This document shows, piece after piece, positions 50,580-63,100 of a stretch of 64,000 bases of DNA; position 1 is the stretch's first letter; each line of letters begins with the position of its first letter. The notes under the pieces are model-generated. The model did not search any database. It had not been told where the DNA came from and worked only from the letters and a program-made list of their open reading frames with translations. The position numbers and the translations under genes are program-made. The stretch is from Apostichopus japonicus (Eukaryota > Echinodermata > Holothuroidea > Aspidochirotida > Stichopodidae), in contig NC_092561.1 in the NCBI RefSeq assembly GCF_037975245.1, positions 19,961,508 to 20,025,507 of the forward strand. The letters are read 5' to 3'.

Positions 50580-51000
50580 TGTTGTCTGGTGTAGGCCTAT
50601 ACCTGCTTCCTTAGGTATTACTCTGCAGTTGTCAGGTGTTCCTCTGCTTGCCTAGGTATTACTCTGTGTTGTCTGGTATTAGCCTGCTCACCCAGCGTTT
50701 ATTCTGTGGTGTCTGGTGTAAGCCTGCTTGCCAAGGTATACTCTGCAGTTGTCTGGTGTAAGCCTGCTTACATAGGTATTACTCTGCGTATATGCTGTTG
50801 CCTAGGTATTATCGTTGGTGTCTGGTATAGGCCTAAGCCTGCTCACTCAGCGTTTACTCTGCAGTTTTCTGGTGTATATGCCTGTTGCCTGGGTATTATG
50901 GTTGTTGTCTGGTGAATGCCTGCTTACCTAATATTTCTCTGCAGTTGTCTGATGTATGCCTGCTTGCCAATGTATGTATTACTCATTGTTGTCTGGTGTG
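50580..51000 (+). repeat. Degenerate minisatellite, units of about 40-60 bp
   Basis: The words TTGTCTGGTGTA, GCCTGCTTGCC and AGGTATTACTCTGC recur about nine times with variable spacing and heavy divergence. An old tandem array. Confidence 0.8.
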
Positions 51001-51902
51001 AAATGATGGGACCCATAAACAGCTGCTAAAACCGTGATAATAGCACACCTGCGGGAAGAGTTCGTCTCCAATATTATATATATATATATATCAAGGTTAA
51101 ATACGTGCCTTAATTCATGCTTGAACCAATTGTTTGATTGTTGATTGACGTTCAGAGGGTCAATTATCAAGAGTATACGTTGTAAAGAAATATAACGAGA
51201 ACACAAAAGGAGGCACAAACCCCACTTTTATCTTTATCATATATTGACAGTGATCTTTGCGAAGCAAATCTTCTTGAACAACTTAGAAATCTAACCTACT
51301 TTGCTCCGTTTATAAGGTATCGTATAATTTAGAATATATACTTTGGGTGCTGTTAGTTTGTTAGCCTATAGTGCCACTATGATCTGAAATATTTTGTTGT
51401 TGTTTTCTTTCAATATTTTCAAGGTACTGTATTTTGTTAACAGTACTTTGAATTTCAATAATGTAGAGTCAGCCTTTGCCAAAATCCCCCTCCAGTACAG
51501 TAAAATAAGCAATAACAATAAATAAAGCAAAATACACAATAAATATGAAAGATTCATTGTCACCATGATGTCATATTTTAGACTTGATCAAGTCGTCGGC
51601 CTTGTATGTGAAGGCACATTAAATCTGTGATATCTTCCAGTATGGAGTTTTTCTTAGCTGTTTGGTGAAGGTAATAATAATATTTATGTCTGTCACTCAA
51701 ACCAATAATGATGGTAGATAGTTGGTGTCTCATTTTTTATAAAGTGATTCTCGACAATGTACAACCTATCAATGTTTACATTATGTTTACAATGTTCTTT
51801 TAAGAATCCTGCAAAATCCTGCAAGTTTATTGGTTGTTTTTCAAAAGACATGGAAGTAAAACAATCTTCAATATTTCAAAAAATTGTTGTTATTGGTATA
51901 TG

Positions 51903-52126
51903 CAGTGGCGTACCAAGGGGGTGGCGGTCCGACCCTGTTACCAGGGGGCTACATGCCACACACCCCATCAAGAAAGCTCTGCCAAAGATAGCACCATTTT
52001 ACATATAAACCAGCTTATATGAAAGAAAAATGCTCCAAAGGGGAACCCTCCTCAGGATGGCATCACCTGCACAGGGTGACAAAGGAAGGATCCTCCCGGG
52101 GGCCAACTTATCTAGGTACGCCCCTG
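51903..52126. mobile_element. Small inverted-repeat element
   Basis: The ends CAGTGGCGTACC and GGTACGCCCCTG are 12-bp inverted repeats with one mismatch, the CAGKGGCGTA-type terminus common in marine invertebrate genomes. The interior has ACCAGGGGGCTACATGCCAC. No convincing target duplication (GTATATG at left, GTTATAG at right). Confidence 0.65.
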
Positions 52127-53579
52127 GTTATAGGTGTGACTATTTGTTCAGTTAATGTACATTGTGTCACCCAGTTTATATCAGAGATTATAGTGACATT
52201 CAAACTGATCAGGGACACACAAATATAACTATAGTGACACCCTCAGACATGACACCCACATATACTACATGACGCCCTATAGTAGATCGTTAACGCCCAA
52301 ATATAGATTTGGTCGAGCTGAAATGGATAAGTGACGCCGCGATCGGCCAGTGACGCTTATATCGGTAAGTGACGGCCTGACGGTCACGTGACATGAAAAC
52401 AGCAATCTTTTCCGATCAAACAATGTTTCTCTGAGTGAGAGTAAAGTAAGACATATATCTAGTCGGTGTAAAGCTTATTGTGTGCCGACAAATAGGTACA
52501 GCGGGCACACCCACGGGTACCAGGGGGCTTCATGCCACACCCCCACCGAACAATCTGTAGTGATCAAACAAAGTTTCTCTAAGTGAGAGTAAGCTCAGTA
52601 AACTACAATAACACGGTATGATATCTGTTGCGGTGGATGTTTCCCCGTCGTTAACGTTGATTATAGAATGTTCTCAACAAAATTGTTCTGTTTCTAGTTC
52701 TATAATTTATACATCGCTGTAAACTTTCAGTTGCAAAATACTTACTAATTTTTCCCGAATCTCCCTATTTGTTTACATAAAAAAATGTTAAATCTCCCAA
52801 ATTTTCGTGACAGACAGGAACTTGGCAGATCTGAAAAAGTGATGTTTTTATCCATCGTTATCTGAAACTATATAGTGAACCCTGTAGCTTCTCTTTCCCC
52901 ATATGCCACTTACTAATGATATACTAACACACATGTCAGCTTGTCGAACTATTTCGCGTGTCAGGCCTTATATTTGTTCGTATTGATAAATGTATATAAA
53001 CGGTGGGTTTATCTAATACAGTATCATGATATTATATGTGAACAAGAACAATGCGTATGCAGCAACTCGGCACGTTGTTGCCTCAGATTATAACACCAGT
53101 CGAACTTTGTATTATTTAAATACACAAACCCAACGTAAAAAGGTAACTATATACACTGGCAGCTGATAAACTATATGTATAGGGTTGTTATACATTCATG
53201 AATTCAATTGAAACGATAGTGACATTTGATAAACTTAGGCTAAACAGAGGTGTGTAGTTACCGATAGTCTTACAGTGTATAGGACAGCAAGGTGACGGGC
53301 TTATCCTATAACAAAATCCTACCTTTATATTTATTTTAATCTAGTATGCATATCGAGCAGCTGGCCTAAGGACAGCTCAACTTCATGCATGTATTCTGGC
53401 CGCAAGTGTATGATCCATTGTTGTTGTTGATGTTGTTGTAATATATTGCGAATATTGACCTACAAGGTTTATTGAGTTCGCTATTGCCAAACATTTATGA
53501 TTCCTCAACGAAAAGGGAGATAGCTAATTGTTTATTTCATCACAAATGGACGCCAAGTGAAGCAGCACGATAATTCAGT

Positions 53580-55972
53580 ATGATGACGTCTTATGATAAT
53601 AGTAAAATCAAAGAGGATACGAGGTACATTCTAAACCTCCTTCTGCTCGATGAGGGCCTATCGTTTAATCAGCGTGATGATGTATCCATTCTAACCTCAA
53701 GTGTATCAGTCGGTACACTACAGGCTACGCCGGGCACTACATGGTCTGATCAACAAGGTAAGCTGGGAATCACTTAGTTGAGCTAGTTAGGGCAGTTGTC
53801 TGAAATTAAAAGAATAGTCCAGGTCCAAAATTTCGTTTTAATATTTTAGAGACGAAGTCTATTGTATTGGATAGGGTTACTAGTTTGTCTAAAGGGGATG
53901 TGAAGTTTATAAAATGCCAATACTTATGGTCAGAGGCGTAGGGGGCGGCGGGGGAGGGGGGCTGCAGCAATTTTGGTTATATTTTTTGGACAAGTCGTTA
54001 CAGCCCCCCCCCCCCAAATCAAATTGGGCGCCTATGCCTGTGGTACATACACATTATGGATGCATCCAATCGTGGAGTATAAAATTAGACGTACATTTTC
54101 GAGGAAAACCAAACATTATTTATCATTCTGCAACAATGACGTCACACCTGTTTGCTGCAAGTTCACTTTTGGTACGAAAGTTGGCAACTTCAACTGTCAA
54201 TATCTCAAAAACGGTACTTAGGGATTGAATGCAAATTTCACCAGAATGCTTAGATTATGTTCCTCTTTAACACATCAAAACGAAATTTTGACCTGGACTA
54301 TTCTTTTAACTTGTAGCGAATGGGAGTTGATTTAGTTGGCATAGTAACGACTGTTCGAGGGAGTGTTCAAGTGAGCGGGCGAATGCGGCGGGCGAATGAC
54401 TTGATGTATTGACGATTGTTTGGAGGGGGGGGGGGGGGGGAGGGAAGGTCGAATGGGCGAGTGAATGAGTGGATCACTGACAAACAGAATAAGGAAATAA
54501 TTGGGTAACAAATAAATGTACAAGTCATGTATTTTGTGAATGGATTGACGAATGAACGGACGGACGGACCGATGGATGGATAGATAGACTAATGTGACCA
54601 GACATATCCGATTTTCGGAGACAGTCTCCGATTCAAATGTTTGGTGCCCGATTAACATGTGTCTCCAAAGATGTCTCCGGTTTAACAACAAGTCTCTGAT
54701 ACTTTAAAATACGACATTTCATTCACAAGAAAAATCTAAAAATGTTGCTAAATCTACCTTCCTGCCCGTTATACTATAATCACACATCATTGAAAAACCA
54801 AAGATAGGCTATACACAAATTCCTCGCACAAACTACTTTAATGCAGGGTAGGCCTATCCTATCATATACGCGGAGTAATGTATACAAGCGTAACAGTGTT
54901 CCCTACGACGTAGAAATCGTGTTACTCATACTGACCTATACAAGCCTACACTCTTGATTATGTCATGTCTGTGCTCTACCAGCTTTTCTCCTCTAAGGGG
55001 AGAGACCCCTCCCCAGGCCGCGAGAATTTTAACAAAAAGTGGTCACCTTATAGGATAGTCGGATGGATTGAAAGGTTGAGGCTGGTTGCTATGGATTTAT
55101 GTATTAAGGTTTATCTGCTGAAACTTTCTCCGTAATAGAGAAATATGTACCTCCTGCTGCGACCTCATCGAATTTCTTGTCACCCAAGTTAAACGACGTA
55201 GAGATTACTGAAGCCCCTTTCACCAAAGAAACAGTTTATCCCGAATACACACCAGGTGCATCGAAGCATTACAAGCAGGACCAATTGGACAAGATTGCTG
55301 AAGAAATAAAACGGATCGGAGATCAACTGAATCCGAAGGTAAGCTCATGCTCCCCCGTGTACAATTAATTGCAGATATCCTTAACTAAAGGGATGGATCG
55401 GTAACTGACATGTCATGGTTTAATAAAAATGCTGGCCATTTTTCTGCATCTATAGGTGAAAGCCGTATCCTAATAGCATGTTGCATGGCGAAGATATGAT
55501 TTTTATGTAAGACCACACCGTCAGACCAAATTTTAATATTTGTTAGGAAATAAACGTTTATTTCGTTGAGTGAATCCATGAATTTAAATATGAATGAAAA
55601 TCTTTTTGGCAACGTGATAAGTCATTAGCTATTAATTTGTCATCTATCAATTTTTTCGTCAATATTTTCTTTCATTTACTACAGATAGAAAAAGAACTTC
55701 AAAACCTATTACTGAAGAAGGTGCTCCTATCTTCATCTCAAGTTGCGTATTCCACATTTGAAGAATGGATCAAGGAATTCTTGACGGAGCACCAGTACAG
55801 CCTGGTTGATAAAAGCGACAAATACAAAGTCCACCTGTTTCTGATGTGTGTGAAATTATCACTGAAGACTGCCACGAAGCAACTACATGTTACATCTAAC
55901 GCATGTCAGAGACTTTACGACTTCAGTGTCAACTTTGTCGTTATAAACTTTCCAAATTGGATGAATGTATAA
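53580..55972 (+). CDS. BID-like BH3 protein 3 (221 aa, 3 coding exons)
   Basis: Exons 53580-53757, 55139-55338 and 55685-55972 join in frame (phases 1, 0). Two ATGs open the frame (53580 and 53583). The N-terminal helix KIKEDTRYILNLLLLDEG matches helix 1 of gene 1 in place and pattern. The linker (aa 60-105) is Pro/Thr-rich and has no I-E-x-D/G or D-E-x-D site. The BH3 motif DKIAEEIKRIGDQLNPK (aa 110-126, Ile116, Gly120, Asp121) ends exon 2, directly before a phase-0 intron as in genes 1 and 2. The last exon is 288 nt, exactly as in gene 1, and shares DKYKVHLFLMCVKLSLKTA and VNFVVINFPNW with it. Predicted BH3-bearing, BID-like regulator of apoptosis. The lack of caspase-like sites suggests different control. 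Confidence 0.78.
53931..54040. mobile_element. Very short inverted-repeat element in intron 1 of BID-like gene 3
   Basis: Starts CAGAGGCGTAGGGGG and ends GGGCGCCTATGCCTG, with G runs inside the left end and C runs inside the right. TGGT flanks both sides (53927-53930 and 54041-54044). It looks like an internally deleted member of the GGCGTA-terminus elements. Confidence 0.45.
54350..54600. repeat. Simple GAATG-type and GGAC repeats with a G run
   Basis: GAGTGN and GAATGN words (54355-54475), G runs at 54425-54440 and GGACGGACGGACCGATGGAT (54558-54577), in intron 1 of BID-like gene 3. Low-complexity DNA. Confidence 0.6.
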
Positions 55973-56376
55973 TGTATTGACAATATGGCAGGGATAACAA
56001 CACCAACAACAAGAAAAGAGTAAAAAGAAAATGAGAAATATTATCAAAACATGGAATGGTCGGACGAAATGGCGAGCACCGAAGCAGCTACAATATATTT
56101 AGAAAAAGAAATTGTTGTCAAAAGTATGTTGAAATTTACCGATGTAACTAACATTGGCCCTTTGCCAACTAAGTATGGAAACGGCTAATTTGAATAATTT
56201 GTCGTATAGAGTTCAGTAATGATATCGTATTTCCTACAAAGTATATGTAATCACGGTTAACCACGGATGTCTACGTATGTCAGAAAGATTCACTCACGGT
56301 AGGTCAAACCAAATTTAACTTGCAGTAGGCCTAAAGATGTATAATACTGACATTTTCTCGATAACAAAATCGATGA

Positions 56377-56382
56377 AATAAA
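56377..56382 (+). promoter_or_regulatory. Poly(A) signal AATAAA, BID-like gene 3
   Basis: First AATAAA after the stop at 55972, about 400 bp downstream. Confidence 0.45.
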
Positions 56383-58410
56383 TCGGTTCGTGCGTGACTT
56401 TATGGAAGAGTTACCGTACTATATCCTTCCTCAAAGGATTAAAATGTATTTATTGTTATTGTTGTTATTGCTTCACTTCTTAAAGGTCAATATTATTGAC
56501 CTGAAATATTTTTCAGTTTGTTTTCAGTTTACTGATTCACATAAGTGCTCAGCACCAGTTTTATTATCCAGTTGCATTATCCAGTCTCCATTATCCGGTC
56601 TTATGATCCAGTCTCATTTAACACGAGACTGTCATCGTGTTATCCATGATGTCGTTCTGTCATGGAGTAACGAATTCCCTAAAATAAACAAAATCCAGAT
56701 ATTTCATGTCCTATTGCTCTTTCGCAAGCAAAAGAGCTATAGGAACACATTCAGACAACGATTCCGGAATTGCAGTTCCATTAGGTACATCTGTGTGAGA
56801 TGTGGTTCGGAGCTGTGCGGAGCGGGAGCGGTGCGATGCGGTGCGAAGTGATGCGGTGCCGTGCGGGCGAGACAACTAGGTATACATGTGAACTGCTTCC
56901 ACGATGGTATGGCATTTTTGGAGGCCTAGATTCACGTGTCTTACGCCTTTCTTGGTATCGCATATAAACACTGGATGATGCAAAGTGGGTAGGCCAGATG
57001 TAGACCAGAAGAGGAGGAGAGTAGGCTCGTTGGTTCCGTTTTCATGTTATACGTGCACGTACAAACAGTATAACGTACGTTCGGGTGGGTGTATAAACTT
57101 TAGAAACTTAAAAATACTAGAAATTTTCTTGACCTTCAAAATGGGTACTCCATCTCATGTAAAATGGTATCAATGACTTTTGTCTCTCCATTGACTAGTA
57201 TATGACCTTGTTAATTTAAGCATCGAAATGAAATTACTATAAGTAAAATATTTTGAGATCCATTTAATAGCTGTTGATATGTCCAAAATATGTCTTGTGT
57301 TCATGATTGCATCCATGCCTGTGAATCAGGGCTGTAAGTAAGAGACCGGGTCTCTGAGTCTAGCTAAAGTCTAAGCCCGCGGCAAGTCTGCACCAAAGAC
57401 AAGTCCGAGACCAGATTATTCCGTGTGGACGACGTACGGGCCATGAACTACGATCTTTCGCAGATAAGAAACATTTTCACTTCATTCTGTCTGTTGCAAA
57501 ATATGGACCGATACCTTTATAATTGATTTTAAAGTAGTTTAAACATATTGCAGTGACATTGATTGAACATTAATATATTTAATGATCTGACAATGGTTTG
57601 ACCAAGCTAAGTGAACACGTCAATGTGCAGGTATATCACAATTTCGATATGATAGTATGCAATATATTGAGCGGAAAACATCATTAATATAACCTAGAAA
57701 CATTTTGCATTCATAAATATGCCTCACAATTCACCATTTGCCATCTAAATGTTTTTCTTTCTGAGAGAGCACCCCACCCCCAGAACCCCCTACACAGGAA
57801 TCGGCTTCAATGTCCCATGTGAAGCACCCTCTTGTTTTATAAAATCCTTGAATCGACTCTCGCCATCCCACAAACTTTCACGCTCTAACCTAGCTCATCA
57901 AAACGTCACTATCTTGCGTTTTAGAGTTATTTAAATAGACATAATATAATCTAAGAGTGCCACACGATGTACCATTCGTTGTATATTAAATAGGACTTGG
58001 CTTCAATGACACCAGGGCAGCGCCCCAAACCTTTATAAAGCTATTTGATTCCTACCTAAGACAGTAGGGAGAAACTCAAACTTGGCCCCTCTTCCTGTGC
58101 ACGACAATGAATCACATGTTTGTGACCATGACATTTATCACCAATTTGCTTACAATTGCAAATGACTCCGAATTTTCAGAAATTAGACAATTAGATGGTT
58201 CCCATTTATCGTTCATAATTTAACTCTTCGCAATTATAGCGTAATATTTCACAAGCGCTATGTTTCTTTTAAGAACCCATCCACGCTCAGCTCACTCGCC
58301 GACATAGATGTGTCACATGACTGACCTTAAATGACGTCATGAGTCTATTTAACACAGTGACACACACGTCATCTCAGGAAGTATTTGAGAATCATAATAT
58401 ATCCGGCTAG
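56383..58410. other. Intergenic, no gene seen
   Basis: The open frame at 56390-56851 has no recognisable domain and ends in a GGTGCGATGCGGTGCG simple repeat (56820-56870). The segment 57770-57900 shares GGAATCGGCTTCAATGTCC words with 11550 and 45440. No further BID-like exon was found here. Confidence 0.45.
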
Positions 58411-58606
58411 TACGGAATCCTACAAAGGACATGCACATTGACGTTTTCATGAGTTGCAACGACTCGTCAATAGCACGAAAATCCGAAACATGACGTTATG
58501 TCGAGATGCATGAACTAGTCAAGATGGCAAAAATATGAAAATTGACGTTTTGTTGAAATGCATCGCGACAAAACGTCAATGTACATGTCCCTTCTACGCT
58601 TCCGTA
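58411..58606. mobile_element. 196-bp MITE with long terminal inverted repeats
   Basis: The left end (58411-58447, beginning TACGGAATCCTACAAAGGAC) and the right end (58570-58606) are inverted repeats of about 37 bp with five or six mismatches, both including ACATTGACGTTTT. Inside, GACGTT(T/A)TG words followed by GAGTTGC or GAGATGCAT are repeated about three times. No clear target duplication. Confidence 0.75.
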
Positions 58607-60189
58607 GGTCAGACTATAATGTTGCAATGCATCATTGAATCATAAGTCTAGATTTGTTGTTTCTGGGTATATATATATATATATATAGTTTCAGATAGCA
58701 ATTTGCGCTCATATCATGAATTTATGTAGTCCTCATTTAAATAAATATGGATACTGATGCAAATTATAATCAGGTAATCATATAGCTACGGATGTCGGGT
58801 CTGGCCATGGTACTTACAATAACCGACCAACACAAAAGAGATATTTACACCCGACCGAACGGCATTTGCCGATCTGTGTCATGAGCATTGTCATTAACGC
58901 GGCTACACAATTTACTGCGTTCTCCTATTTTCGTGCTTCCCCTATTTTCGTGCAGTACGTACATGCAATATAGCGTTAATCCTACATCTAATTTAGGATA
59001 GCCTTACTGCACAAAAATACGGGCCCATACCCGCGCGTTTAGAATAGCCGGCACTAGATAAAATCTCACTAGCACTACTATATTTCTAGCTATTAAAAGA
59101 CTAGCAATTAAAAGACATATAATTCTATACTGGCAGTGATAACTTCAACCTCGACGGGTGAACACCCACACATAATTATATAACTAAGCAACTCTCTATA
59201 TCTAACCAAGCGACATATCTAAACACCTCTCAATCTTAAGCTTACCAAGAGACTTAGATTTTGTTCAAGGTTTTTACCAGTAGGGTAGGGGCTACACTGA
59301 TCAGGGTGAAGCACAAGCTAGGAACCTTCATGAAAGGGACAAGGGAATCCAGTATTTGTAAAATGCCAGTGCGGCGTGGCCCTGGGATCGTTGAAGCTGC
59401 CTTCCACGCGGGGGAGTGGTAGGCACCATCCCAGGAAAATACAATGTTTAAAACTCATATGGTGCAGTCGAAGGTATATTTAGACTATAAATCAGGTTAG
59501 TTTATAATAAGCACTAGAAGTGGTTTGCTTTTCACCCAAAGAATGTTAAAAAAAAATCCCCCAAAAGGCAAATAAAAGATGCCCGCCAATAGTCGTTCAG
59601 ATAGATCGTCTTATTAAATTGTGACAAGTTTTTTTCAGCGCAAATTTTATTGATCATCGTTTCAAGATTCCAAAGTAGTAATTAATTTTTTTCTGCTCGT
59701 TATAGAGTAAGGGTTCTCAATTTTATATGAGCAAAAGAGTAACATAGCATTTGTGAGTGTAGAAATAAAATATGATTATAACTATAGATTACGCAATTCA
59801 AAGGGCTGACCGGTATAGGTTGCTTAAGCATCAGTAAGGCCTTTATTGCTCGTAAACACCGTACTAGTGCAAAAGTTTGGGCCCGGTTCGATTTTCTGAT
59901 AGTGGCCCTGAAGCATTCGGTGGCAGCATCCGGCCCTCGAATCACCTGTTGAGAACCTCATTAATACTATTGGCATTCATTTTGGCATTACTATTGTGAT
60001 CGCATTATACAAGCTGCTTTTCAAATTTCTATCTTCAAGTTCGTTCCTAAATGTTATGAGCATGAGTCTATCTATGACTAGTGACTCTATACTGGTGCAA
60101 TAACCAGGTTGTAAATATATGTTTTAACTGTATCACTAAAAAGCTACAACGAAAGTTATTTAATATTCAAGTCAGTTTACTCCTTGTAG
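58607..60189. other. Intergenic, no gene seen
   Basis: A short (TA)n tract at 58670-58687, AT-rich DNA and one hAT-like remnant (59709-59960). No supported exon. Confidence 0.45.
59709..59960. mobile_element. Possible hAT-like remnant
   Basis: AGGGTTCTCAA at the left and TTGAGAACCTC at the right form short inverted ends of the hAT-like GGTTCTCAA type around 250 bp. The interior contains GGGCCGGATGCTGCCACCG on the minus strand. No 8-bp target duplication was found. Confidence 0.4.
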
Positions 60190-63100
60190 ATCAGTTTGGA
60201 CTGAAATAAACAGCCGATGGTCCGTAGCCTTTTTCTGTAGCAGCCCTCACCTGAAACGAATAGGTTTTGTAAGGATTATTGAAGGGGAAGGTTATTTGTT
60301 TCTGTTCAGTGATACCAGTGATTGGTTGGCTCTGGTAACCCTCACGAAAAACATATGCGAAACTAACGATATCCCCGTTGCGCCCTCTACATGCCGGATC
60401 ACTCCATCGCAAAGTAACGCTCCTTGCTTTACGATTTAAAGAAGCCGTGAGATTCATTGGTGGACCAGTTGGTTCTTGAAGAAGAAGAAAAAGAAGAAGA
60501 AGAAACAAAGAGAAGAAGATAATGATTTAGATTAATATTCATACTGGTTAATAAGATTTGGAATCTGTAAACCTATAACACAACTATGACCAGTATCTAA
60601 TTTTCTTACCCATAAATTTTTTTCTAGTATGATTTGGAAAGTGACAAAGGTACTAATGTATACCATCATGTGTGCACCAAAGAGACTGGAATGGTTAGGA
60701 CGATCAGATGTCGGTTGCGAATTTTTCATTTGTGATTCATTATCTACTTGTATAAGTTTTGCATGGAAACGATTAGGTATTTCCTTGTCAATTTGTTTTA
60801 GTGGATAAACACCGCCTCGTATACGGAAACCATAAGGTGAAATGGCAAAACATAAGCTGTCGAGTTATCATAAATCGGCAACAAGACAAAATTTGTGTCG
60901 TCTTGTCGAGTAGTATTCAATTTGGCAGGAATCTTTTTTTTTCTCTCGAGATATCATGGTATACTATCTCGACATCTCGTATGTCCCCTTTTGGAGGGGA
61001 GGTGACTCATAGGCAGTGGCACAGGATTTCAAACATGGCGGATCAACTTCCAAAAATATCCTCGACAAGTTGACATAGGTAAGGGGCTCTGACTCGTTGC
61101 AACGGACTGTACGGTGTGAGAAGGGGGGGGGGGGGGGTGTCTGGACGTGAAATGGTGCAGTCGGATGGGCTTCTTTCTATTAATAGATTAGGTTCATGAT
61201 TAAATTTATAATTAACTTTTTACCGGCAAGTTTTTGCTTATAAATAATCGTGCCATTTGGTATGCAGATGAATCGAATTCTTTAACAGGGTTGAAGCGGA
61301 ATGTTAAAATTCCTCCGACTGAACAAATTTCCTCCTCCGATTCCCCAACCCTCCCAGCGTTCTCCAGTGATATATCAACTGAAGAGACTGACAGGTCAAT
61401 TTGCATTTCATGTAGTTTTACTGGAGATGTGGACCATTTTATTGAACACCGTCTAGGGTGAGGGGACGGTAACATTTTGTTTAGTCAACAGTACATTGAT
61501 GCAACCTGGTGCTTTATTATGGCAAGCATCTCAACTTATTTTGTGACATGTGGGATTTGTTAACGTCCGCTTGCAGCACGAAAGTCCACTAATTAATCAG
61601 GCAACAGGTGGACCTTTACAGCAACCCCTACAGCAAGCGTTTTCATTGTAGTTACCGTTGTGTAATAAATGTATAACTCTTGTATCATTGATATATACTT
61701 ACTTGTAGAGTCTGTTCGCACTTGCAGTGATTTGTGATAGTGGCCTGTTCGTGTTTGCACTGTCAAGGTGACGTTATATAAAGAGAAAGCGTCCAGATAT
61801 GTAGCTTCGTATTGTCGCGTTGCGCCACCAACTTCAATCATTATGGGATCAGCCGAAGACTGTTCACAGCCCATTACATCCAGTTGTTGGAAGGAAATAT
61901 GTTGATTGACTATACCGCAAGAATCTACCGCACCGAGGTAAGACCACGTGACATCTACATTTGCATAAGAATCAAGGTTGGACTCGGATGACACGCGAAC
62001 GTCAATGTCCGTTACATCTGAAATGAAATTCAAACAATGTTATATGAGAACTAGAGGTGCTGATTGTAAGACGCGTTTCAAACCGGAAGATTCATTAGTG
62101 GTCGGTATTTCCGGCGAATGAAGTGTAAATGTGCTTGTACCATTTACAAATAATTTAAATGTAAACATAAAATCCCAATATTAGTAATTGTCGAAATCAC
62201 GCCAAGTCGATAGTTAATCGATTGTTAAATACTTTATATGCAGTGGCGGCACCAGCTTAGGCAATCGGGAGGTGGGCGGCAACAAGGAATGTGCATTCTT
62301 GGGGGGTTAGGGGAGGGAGGGGAAACAAGTTAGGGAGGTGCCCCTCCCCTGTGGGAAGTTTTCTACAAGCGAAATGACTTAGACGCAAAATGGTCATTTG
62401 ACAATTTTCCACATTAATGAATAACATTACATGCCGCTGATTCTAATACAGACTATTAGCACAGCTTTGTATATTTTGGAAAATTACCAAATCTGTTTGA
62501 GGAGGGGGGGGGGGGAGGGCACAGGTGGCAAGGGTAACTGGGGGAAAATCCCCCTCATAGCCCCCCTCCCCACCCCCGTAACGACACTATTTATATAAGA
62601 GTATATGATGTATGGTACGATACTAAGACGAGTTCTAATCTTCGAATCTGAAGTAAAACATGGACAATAAACAAACTGCTGATTATATTACTATACGGAC
62701 ATTATACTTTAGTACACACTGTAACGATAAAGTTTCAACTCACCGGGACAAAGTTGTGCACTGAAGAACCTGTTGAGGTCGCGACAGGCAAGCTCAGTAG
62801 ATTCATATCCTGTATCCTGGAAGGAAAAGGCGTCCGTCATATTGAACTTTCTGATATTCTTTTCGTAAACAAACAAAAGCGAATCCATTGTGTCCCAACA
62901 AATCTTAACGTCGTCGATAAACTTCAACATTTTTGCTTGAAAGGCGTCCACGAGAGCAGGCGTAGCTCGCCCAGATGATGTTACAATCCCACTAGCTACT
63001 TCGTTGCAGAGTTCATATCGATTGGAAAAACCAAGGTAAGATAAAGTAAAAGCACGAACATCCCCTTCCAGACTTGCGGTGATTGGTCCAAAAACCGATG

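Larger units (their letters stand above)
49742..53579. other. Intergenic between BID-like genes 2 and 3
   Basis: No supported exon. It contains a minisatellite (50580-51000), an inverted-repeat element (51903-52126) and a partial second copy of that element's interior (52500-52560, ACCAGGGGGCTTCATGCCAC). GTGACGCC-like words recur between 52225 and 52390. Confidence 0.45.

Noticed and set aside
56390-56851. 153-codon frame behind BID-like gene 3
   Set aside because: No recognisable domain, opens with a poly-leucine tract and ends in a GCGGT simple repeat; no sign of a fourth BH3 motif.
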